Origin: CAZZBK01 sp964387325
GTDB lineage: Bacteria; Planctomycetota; Planctomycetia; Pirellulales; PNKZ01
Reading direction: 5' to 3'
Length of the DNA stretch: 12,883 bases
Assembly (NCBI GenBank): GCA_964387325.1
Contig: CAYLYE010000183.1
Location: 1 to 12,883 of the forward strand
Position numbers and translations under genes: made by a program. Positions 1-9,600 of the stretch are shown in pieces (position 1 is the stretch's first letter; each line of letters begins with the position of its first letter). The notes beneath the pieces are model-generated. The model was not told the DNA's origin. It did not search any database and worked only from the letters and a program-made list of their open reading frames with translations.

Positions 1-612
1 ACCACCCGCGCCGGCGAAGGCGTAGACGGCGAAGTAGCCGGTGGTCTGGAGTTGATAGTTGGTACCGCCGAGGGTGCTGGTGGTGGGTCCACCGACGAAA
101 GTATCATTACCGCTGCTGCCGCTGAGGATGGCGGTGTCGATGCCGCCACCGGACTGAACCGTCATGGAACCAAAACCGTTGAGGAAGTGGTTCGTGCCGC
201 TGGTTTCAATCTGGCCTCGATCCGAGAAGCCATAGAAGACGTCGACGCCGTTGGAGCCGGTAAAGTTGGCCGAGTCTTCGCTTTGCCCTACGAGCATCAT
301 GGTTTGGAGATTGCTGGCCGAGAGAGAGAAACTCGGGCCAGTCCAGACGAGGCCATGTGGCGATACCGTAACGGTGTCTGCTACGCCTGTTGAGCCGGTG
401 ACATTAAACGAATTGTTTCCGCCGCGACCATCGATCACCAACTGCGTAACGCCGTTGAATGTGCTGGCAGGGATATTCTGACCATTGACCAAAAAGGTGA
501 AACCACTGGCTGAAGTGTACGTGAGCGAGAAATTGTCGTTGCCCGTGGAACCCGCCAGTTGCATCGTATTTGCATCCACGCGAGCAAAGTGGTAAGTGTC
601 CGTAATGGCGTT
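1..612 (-). other. Asp/Gly/Asn-rich RTX-like terminal region (runs off the window)
   Basis: Residues 4091-4294. Short Gly/Asp/Asn patterns recur: AGSTGNDNFSLTY, DGRGGNNSFNVTG, FTGSNGVDVFYGFSD, GGGIDTAILSGSSGNDTFVG. They are separated by strands such as FTFLVNGQNI and YFAVYAFAGAGG. The spacing is looser than the nonapeptide GGxGxDxUx of true RTX toxins. The final part, GNDTFVG followed by a Thr/Ser/Gly stretch and a VYAFAGAGG-type strand, matches a planctomycete repeat known to me from memory, usually followed by more copies. More units, and perhaps a C-terminal anchor or dockerin, are expected left of position 1, but nothing of that can be seen. Confidence 0.65.
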
Positions 613-3600
613 GATCGATATCGCCACGGCATTGGTGGCCGTGAGCGGTCCGCCCGGCCCAGAGTTGCCTAGATCGTTGATCAAGATACTGAGTGAGTCG
701 GTGCCAGCGTAATTGAGCGCACCCAGATACCGCACCGCGCCAGAGGCGCTGAGGGTCGTGTTGATCGCTGCAAGCGGCGCGTTGAGGGTCAACGTTCCGG
801 TTCCATTGCCACTAATTTGACCACTGGTCAATCCGGTGGCAATCGTGGTAGGTAGCGTGACACTCCCGTGCTGAGCCCTCAAGGTGACGGCGACACTCGC
901 CAAGCCGGCGTCCGCATCGCTCACCACGATGCCACTGATCGAGATAGCCGTGTCTTCAGAGGTGGTCATACTACCGGAGACGGATACCGACGGTGTCTGA
1001 TTGTTGTTGGAAATTGTGATGACGAAAGTCTGCGGTGCCGACGTGTCGATGCCGCCGCCAGCCGTGCCGCCGTTGTCATGCAGCAGCGCCGTGACCGTTG
1101 CTGCGCCTGACATGTTCGTTGCGGGCAGATAAGCGAGCTTGCCAGAACTATCGATGCTTGGTTGGACACTGAATAAGCTGGAGTTGTTGTTGCTGACGAT
1201 GAAGTCGAGCGCCTGGCCGGATTCGGTGCTTGGTCCCGCCGAGAGATTCGTCGCAAACTGATTCACGCTTTGCAGTGCGGCATTGGCAAAGATGTTTAAG
1301 TTGCCGCCGATCACAAAACTGGGGGGCTGATTAACCGGCAGCACTTGGATCGTCACGGTTTGAGTTGTCGAGGTGTCATTCCCTCCGTCCACGGTACCGC
1401 CGTTGTCGCGGAGTAGAACACTAATAATGGCAGACCCAACCGCGTTAGGAGCCGGCGTAAAGGATAGCACTCCCTGACTCGATATCGAGGGCTGCGCGCT
1501 AAACAGGCTCGAGTTGTTATTCGTGACCGTAAAACTGACCGACTGCGACAATTCGTTGCTCGGCCCGGGCATAATATTGGTCGCGAACGAGGAGATCGAC
1601 TGAGGTCCGCTGTTGATCCAAGCGGATTGGTTTCCTACCAGGTTGAATGATGGCGGCTGATTGACCGGTGTGACGCTGATCAAAAACTGCTGGGCAACGG
1701 AAGTGTCGACGCCGCCGTTGGCCGTACCACCATTGTCATGCGCCTGAACGGTGACAATGGAGACGCCATTGGCATTGCTGGCGGGGGTGTACGTCAACGT
1801 GCCGTTGCTGGAAATGGTCGGCTGAGAACTGAACAGCGCGTTATTGGTATTGCTGACAATGAAATTGACCGCCTGAGTCGACTCGTTCGCGGGGCCGGGC
1901 GACGGTAGGCTTGAAAATCCGTTGATCGCTTGCAGACCGGCGTTTTCTAACACGGTCGGCGGGCCGCCATTGAGTGTGAACGACGGAGGTTGATTGACAT
2001 GCGTCACGTTGATGATGAATTGCTGGGGAGCAGAGGTGTCCGATCCGCCGCTGCTCGAAACGTTAACGTGCAACTGGACCGTCACCACTGCGACGCCGAA
2101 CTCGTTCCAGGCCGGCGTGTACGACAGCGAGCCACTACTGGAAATGGTCGGTTGGACGCTAAAGAGGCTGGAGTTGTCGTTACTGACAATAAAGTTCAGG
2201 GTCTGCGATGAGTCGTTGCTGCCGGTCGAAATATTCGTGATGAACGAGGCCGCGTTTTGCGACGTGGCATTTTCGAGAACGGCTTGATTGCTCCCCATCG
2301 TGAAACTTGGGCCCTGGCTGAGCGGGGTGATATTGATCACAAATTGCTGAACGGCGGAGGTGTCGACACCGCCAAAAGCGGTTCCACCGTTGTCATGAGC
2401 TTGTACGCTGACGAGGGCCGATCCCGATGAACTCCCCGAAGGTGTATAATTGAGCATACCATTTATATCAATGGATGGCTGGACGCTGAACAAACCGGAG
2501 TTGTTGTTACTGACGATAAAGTCAACGGTTTGTGTCGATTCATTGCTTGGACCTGTTGAAATGTTCGACGCAAAACTAGCCGTCGACTGTGTACTTGCGT
2601 TTTCCAAGACGGATTGATTACCCGCAAGCGTAAAGCTGGGGGCATGATTCACGAGATTCACGGTGATGGCGAAAGTCTGTGTGACCGAACGGTCGACACC
2701 CCCATTGGCGGTCCCACCCGTGTCTTGTAACGTAACCGAGACGGTGGCGCTGCCCGTCGCATGTGTCGTCGGTGCATAACTGAGCAAGCCGGCGGCATCG
2801 AGTGCCGGCTGCACGCTGAACAGGCTGGTATTGTTATTGCTTGTAGAGAAAAACAGTTGCTGCGTGGTCTCGTTACTGGGGCCTGCTGTAATCGCCGTCC
2901 CCCACTGTGGTATCGAATGCCCGCCCGCATCCTCATTGATGTTCTGATCCGTTCCTTTATTAAAGCTGGGCGCATCGTTCACAGCGATCACACTGATCGT
3001 AAATGTCTGGCTTGCCGAGGTATCGCTGCCTCCGTTGCCCGTGCCACCGTTATCTTGCAACTGGACGATCACGGTAGCCGACCCATTGGCGTTGGCCGCG
3101 GGAGTGTAGCTGAGCGTACCGGAACTGCTGATCGTGGGCAGAGTGCTAAACAGGCTATTGTTGCTGTTGCTGACGAGGAAATTTAAATTTTGCGACGATT
3201 CGTTATTTGCCCCAGCCGAGATGTTTGAAACAAAGCCGCTAACGACCTGAGCACCGGCATCTTCGAGTACCGTGAGATTATTCGTGAGAGCGAACGAGGG
3301 GGGCTGATTGACTTCGGTAAGCGTGATAGAGAATTGCTGCGGGGCTGATGTGTCGACACCGCCATTCGTGGTGCCTCCATTGTCGCGGATTTGCACCATC
3401 ACGATCGCCGATCCGCTCACATTGACTGCCGGGGTGTAACTGAGCGTGCCTGAACTGCTGATGGTCGGCTGTACGCTAAACAGGCTGCTGTTGTCATTGG
3501 TTACGATGAAGGCAAGGCTCTGGCTCGACTCGTTGCTGCGGCCGGCAGTAATACCCGAGGCAAACCCGGATACGTTTTGAGTTGGCACGTTCTCATTGAC

Positions 3601-6600
3601 CGTCTGATTACCGCCGAGCGTGAAAGCAGGCGCATGATTGATGGCATTGATGGTGATACTGAACGTGGTCGTGCCGAGCGATCCGTAACTTCCATCGCTC
3701 AGCGTGAAGGTAAAGAAATCGCCGACCGGAATCGTACCATCGTGTAAATAAGTCAGTCGATTGTTGTTCAAGTCTGCTTGGGTGAAGACTCCTCCGGAGC
3801 TCAATGGAGTGCCGCTGAGCGCAAGCGTGCCGTGGGTCACCGTTGACCCGATCGTATAAGTCAATTGAGTAGGAGTGTTGTCCGCATCGCTGACCGCAAG
3901 CAAAGAACTGCCGATCGTGGCTTGAGTCGCCTCGAAGAGTGCGAGCCCCCCGTTGATGGTCAGCGCGGGGATGGCATCAAGCGAGACCGTCAAGAAGAAC
4001 GTGGCCTGAGCGAGCGATGCACCAACGCCGTCCGAGACAATGAACGCAAATGAATCGGCGGCGTTAAACGAGGCATCGTTAGAGTACGTAATTGAGCCGG
4101 CGTTGATATCTGCCTGGGTGAATGATCCTCCGGGCACGAGTGCGGTATTGCTCTTCTTGAGCGTGCCATGAGTCGGAGCGGTGCCGATGGTGAAGGTCAA
4201 CTGTGCGGCAGAGCTGTCGACATCGGTGGCTTGCAACTGGTCCGTGCCGATCGTGACCGTATTGCCTTGACTGAGAGATCGCCCCGTATTTGTGGCCAAC
4301 ACGGGCGTGGCGTTGTTAAGCAAAAAGGTAAAAGTGATGGTGGACGTCGTCGTATTGGACGAGTCTATAATCGTGAATTGGATCGTATCGCTTGAGAGCG
4401 CGGTATTGGTGTTGGTGTAGGAAAGGACGTTGCCCGAATTCAAGTCTTGTTGCGTGAAAGTGTCGCCGATGGCTAAGGGCGTGCTGTTTTTCTTGAGTGT
4501 ACCGCCGCTGGGAATCGACGACAGAGTGTAGATGATGAGCGAATCGGCATCACCTACGTTACTGGTCGTGGTCAGTTGAGTCGAACTTATATTGACCGTA
4601 GCAGCATGGATAAGCGATGCACCGGTGTTGACGGTCACGGTGGGGGGAGTCGACGAAGCAGAATTGAGCGCGAAGTTAAGCCCACCAATCGACTCGGAGC
4701 CCGTGACCAAGTTGCTCGCCATTGCTCCGGCGGTCAACGAGTTGAACAGGATTGTCGCATTGCCGCTACCACCGGTCGGCGTGCCGGCACTGTCAGTGGC
4801 GGGCGCGGTAACGATGAGATCTGTGGTCGTGTTGTTGTCGAGGTCGGCGGCAAACACATGAACCAAGGCCGTCGAGTTACCTAGGTAACCGACCCCGAAA
4901 CCTTGATAGGCACCGAAGGTACCGTCTCCTTGGTTATACAGCACCGAGGCGCCCGCGTTCTGTCCAGGTACCGACGTACTGACGACAAGGTCGTCGAATC
5001 CATCGCTATTCAAGTCGGCGGTCGTTAATGAAGCGCCCCCTTTGGGGACTGAATAGTTGGCTGGTGTCGCAAAACTAAAGTTCCCCAGGTTCTTCAATAC
5101 CGAGAGGGTGCTAGAAGCGTAGTTGGCAACCGCGAGGTCTTGCCGACCGTCGTGGTAAAAACTCCCCGCTACGATCGAGGTGGGGACTTGACCTACGCTG
5201 ATCGTGCTTGCGACTGAAAAAGAGCCGGCGCCATTATTACGCAACAAGGTCACCGTGCCGTTGCCTTGATTGGCGACCGCCAGATCCATGTAGCCGTTGT
5301 AATTAGCCGGTACGGAAGAATCATGCAGATTCAGAGCCACGATCGAGGCTGGATTTGCTCCGATCGGCAATATCACGGTGCCAGCCACCGTAAAAGTACC
5401 CGGCTGAGCGGCATTGTTGAGCAGAATGGTTACGGCGCTCGATGTGCCAAAATGACTGGCGATCGCTAAGTCCCAAAGGCTGCTGTTCACGAAGTGAGCG
5501 GCGATGATCGCACTGCCGCCATTGCGTCCGATCGAGACGTTTTGCACCGTGCTGTAAGGAGACGTCGCATTGCCATTGTTGATGAGCAACGCGATCTGAT
5601 TGAAGTTATCTTCCGAGATCGCCACGTCGGGCTTACCATCGTTGTTCAAATCGGCAATGACCGCAGCCGTCGGGGTGCCGCCGGTCGTGCCGGGCGGAGC
5701 GAGCGAGATGGTCTGGGGCGTATTGAATTTGCCTGGCCCAGCGTCTCCCTTGTTGATCGCCAAAGTCACGTTGTTCGATGCGTAGTTAGGAATCACGAGG
5801 TCGGGAAACCCATCGGCGTTGACATCGCCTACGGTCCCTGAGCTGGGGTTGACGCCGGTGGTGAGACCGGGCAGCAAGGGATTAAATGAATTACCAATGG
5901 GGTTGGATTGTGTGTACTTCGAGCCAGTGGGAAGGAACAGTCGGACGCTGTAGTTACCCGTGCCCAGGTGACGGAAGGCGTAATTGCCGTTGGCGTCGGT
6001 AATTGTCCCTTGATCGCTGGTCGAGGCGGTTCCGCTCTGGTGCAAATACACCTGAATGTTGCTGAGCAGCTTTTCGCCCGTGTCGCGGATACCGTTGTGA
6101 TTTGTGTCCTGGAAGACGGTCCCTTGTAATACGCCGTCGGTTCCGACGCCAACGATAACATCTTGCGAATTGCCGAAGTCGTCCCCCTGGACAACGCCAC
6201 CGGGGTTGAGCGAGACGGTCCACTTGCCCCCGACCGACCCGGAGGGATACGTCTCAGTCCAACCGGGCTTGAGTTGTTCAGCGATTGTATAATTGCCGGG
6301 CAGTAAGTTGGTGAACGCGTAATAGCCATTGCTGTCGGTGATCGTTGAGACCTCGCCGGTGTCTAAGATGCCGTTGCTGTTGCTATCGAGAAAGATCGTC
6401 CAGCCCGACAGGCCAGGGTCGTCTGTTACCTTGGTGCCCGTCCCGGAGAGGTCGTTGAAGACTTGGCCATGAATCTCTCCAGGCAAGGGCTGCATGCCAA
6501 AATTGACACTGGAGACTTGGCTCCCCAACGAGAGTTCTACGATCTCTGCGGCGGACTGGTTAAGCGTAGCGACATAATCCGCCACCGTGTTGTCAGCGAA

Positions 6601-9600
6601 CCGCACTTGGAAAGCGATGTGATTTCCGGTCGCAGCGCTGCTACTGAGTGCAAAGCTAACCGGTGCGGTTTGCCCCGCAAACGTGGAATTCAAATCGACA
6701 ATCCTTAGCAGCGTGCCGTTGATGCTGGCGTAGATACCCTGTTGACTGCCGGTACCGAGTCCGAGAAAGGCTACTAACTCGTTTGATGTGGCAAGTGCGG
6801 TATAGTCGGTGAACGTGCCCGTGCCACCCGGAATCGAGGTAAATCGCGTCGCCAATGGCGTCACATCGGTAGGATTCGTACCGGCAAAGATACCGCTATA
6901 CGGACCTGCGTCCCCCGTCATGCTGTAATACGACTGGAACACCACCTTGCCGTTCTGCAACGCGACCAGCGTGGGGCTGGTGATTTGAATCGTTCCGAGC
7001 GCCGTAGCACTATCGAGCACGGTTTGAATACCTGCGGTCGGCTCGCCCAGGTAGACGCCTTTGATGGTTGTTGAACCGTTCGAGGTAGCGCCGGTGAAGG
7101 CGTATGTGCCCGACTGTAAGGCAACCGCGCCAAAACTTGTGAACTGGTAACCATCATTGCTAGGGTCTGCCGAGGTCGAGTCGGCCAACGGTACCAACGA
7201 GGAGATCAGCGAATTAACATTCAAATAGACGCCGCTCGGTTGCGTGCCGGTTCCATTAACCGTCGCGGAGAAAACGGTCAGCCCGCCACTTGTAGCCACA
7301 CTGTTGTATGTGTAGCTGCCGAAGGTTGTGCTACCTCGTCCGGGCACCAACGTGGTCGAGTTGGCCAGCACCGTCGGAGAACCGATACCGTTAAAGGTCT
7401 CGACCACATTGCCGCTGGAAGATGAGTTGGCCACGACCGCAATGACGCCATCGCTAAACGAGGGACTCATCAACAAGGTGAGGTTTTGCTCTAACGTTAA
7501 GAGCGCGTCGACCGAGCTACCCAGATACAACGCTCCCGTCGAGCCGTTGAGGGTGCCACCGATGACGAGTTGAGGTGTGGCGTAGGTTGCCAATGTGGCA
7601 TCGACCGCGGGTGGTTGCCCTAGTGATGTGAACTTAAGATTCCCGAGAGAGCTGATCTCTGATTGTGTGTCGGTCACTTGCACGGTACTGATGGTGCCAT
7701 TGACACTCACATTGAAGGGCCCGGTTGGCGTGAACCCGCTCGGAGTCACCACGCCGACTTGATATGCGATCGGGCTGCTCGGTACGGTGCCGATTGCGGA
7801 GGCGATCAGCGAGTAGGTTCCCAACTCGTTAATCGTTGGCGTGCTGGGGTTATCGGCCGAGGTCACCGCGGTGGGCTCTCCAAGGTCGAATTGACCGTTA
7901 TGGTTTAGATCGATGAACACGGTGACGCCGGCCAGACCAGGTTCGGTTCCATCCTGGGTCGTGCTGCCATTGAGATCGCTATAGATACGGCCTGAGATGG
8001 TCCCGATCGAGAGCTGCACTGCACCGATGTCCCAACTGCTGTGTGGACCATTGATAAAGGGCCGCGTGTTGCCCAACTGGTCGACATTCGAGCCGATGAG
8101 CCCATTGAGTGTGCCGACAAACAGACGGGAATCGCCACCATCCAGCACTGGGCTACTTGCCGCCGGGACCATCACAGCCGTGTAGCCACCGCTGTTCTGC
8201 AATGACCCGAGTTGCGGGTTGAGTGGGCTCTGGAACGAGCCGATCAGATCAACCCCGTATGACTTTTTATAAAAACCGGTCGCTCCAAAGCTGAGGATAC
8301 CAATGAGATTGTACGTCTGGTCTGTAAATGCGCCGTAGACATCGTAATCTGTTCCCGAGGCGGTGTTTCCTGCCACGATCGTTGAATGAATGAATACCTG
8401 CCGAGCCGCGCCGACTGTCGATCCAGCCTCATTATAAACACCGCCGGCAAAGCCATTCGTGGCGGTGTTGGCCGAGATCGTGTCGGATTCTAAAGAGGTT
8501 TTGCCAACATTGTAAATCGCGCCGCCGCTGCCGCCACTGGCTGAATTCAGAGCCAATGTCGAATTGACGATCGTCAGCACACCGGTCGCCGCGTTATAGA
8601 TTCCTCCACCACCATCACTAAGCGTGGCCGCTGCCGTGTTCGCCGAGAAGGTGCTCTGATAGACCGTTGCGGTGCCGGAGTTAAATAAACCGCCACCGCC
8701 ACGGTCGTTCGAGTCGGTCGTGTAATTGGCGGCCAGGGTGCTTTGCGTAATCGTCATCGTGCCACTGTTATTGATGCCACCACCGGCATGGGCCGCTGTA
8801 TTGCCCGAGATGGTCGCTTGCTTAATCGTGAGCACACCGGCATTTTGGATGCCGCCGCCGACGGTCGACTTGCCACCACTGACGGTCAGGCCTTGCAAGG
8901 TAAGTACACCGGAAGAGGTGATGTTGAACACTTGAGTGAGGCCGCCTCCCGAGATGTTCGATTGGGCTGCAGTATCGCCACGTATGGTCACCGAACTGCT
9001 CACCGAGAGTGCACCGAGATTGGTCAACGTATAGGTGCCATCAGGCAACAGGATCGTGTGCGAGCCCCCCTGGACATTGGCTTGTTCGATCGCTGCTCGA
9101 AGACTGATATTACCCGCCGAATCGAGTGGTACGCCGTCATTGAGATTGGCGTCATGCGTGTCTGCTGTGCTATCGACGACGTAGACACTGGCATCGGGCA
9201 AATTAACTTGGAACGTACCTACAACCGCGGCGATAGCACTCAGTCCTAGCTGATCGCGTACCTGGGACGCCTGCAGGTTCAACTGATAAACCCCCGTATC
9301 GAGCGTTGACCAAGTTCCGCTCGGTGCAATCATGGCGTAGGTTGCAATCGTCGAGTAGGTGGTAATCCCCAGGCTTGTTTGGCTGCTGGTTTGTGCGCTG
9401 TGATAGATCACCGGGAACGTCGTGCCCGCAAATCCGACGCGCGAGACGTTCAAATTGGCATTACCAAGCGTGCTGAGATCCAATGGGGCGTTGCTCGTGT
9501 AGGTCACAACCAGCGACTCACCCGTGCCACCGGTGGCCGTCACCGTAGCGGCGGTGGTGAGCACGGCCTGCGGAGCAAACACCTTCGCGGTGAGTGCGCC

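Noticed and set aside
1..612. True RTX toxin calcium-binding nonapeptide repeats
   Set aside because: GND-type motifs are present but not in consecutive GGxGxDxUx nonapeptides, so only a loose RTX-like description is justified.
1996..2319. Possible frameshift or deletion in repeat unit 5, which loses the DNGGT motif
   Set aside because: The unit is shorter by exactly two codons, the frame stays open, and normal motifs resume at once, so it is an in-frame variation.
1003..3639. Possible CRISPR array or DNA-level direct repeats, because of the regular spacing
   Set aside because: The 330-bp period is that of protein domains. The copies differ at many silent positions and there are no short identical repeats with unique spacers.
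5829..6329. A 166-codon minus-strand ORF in another frame
   Set aside because: It overlaps the SdrD-B domains 2 and 3, whose motifs are read in the main frame. The alternative product is Pro/Ser/Thr/Arg-rich without recognisable structure.
8743..9249. A 168-codon plus-strand ORF, and a similar one at 11191-11697
   Set aside because: Both are antisense to clear beta-helix and propeller-like repeats. Their translations show shadow-type composition and no motif.
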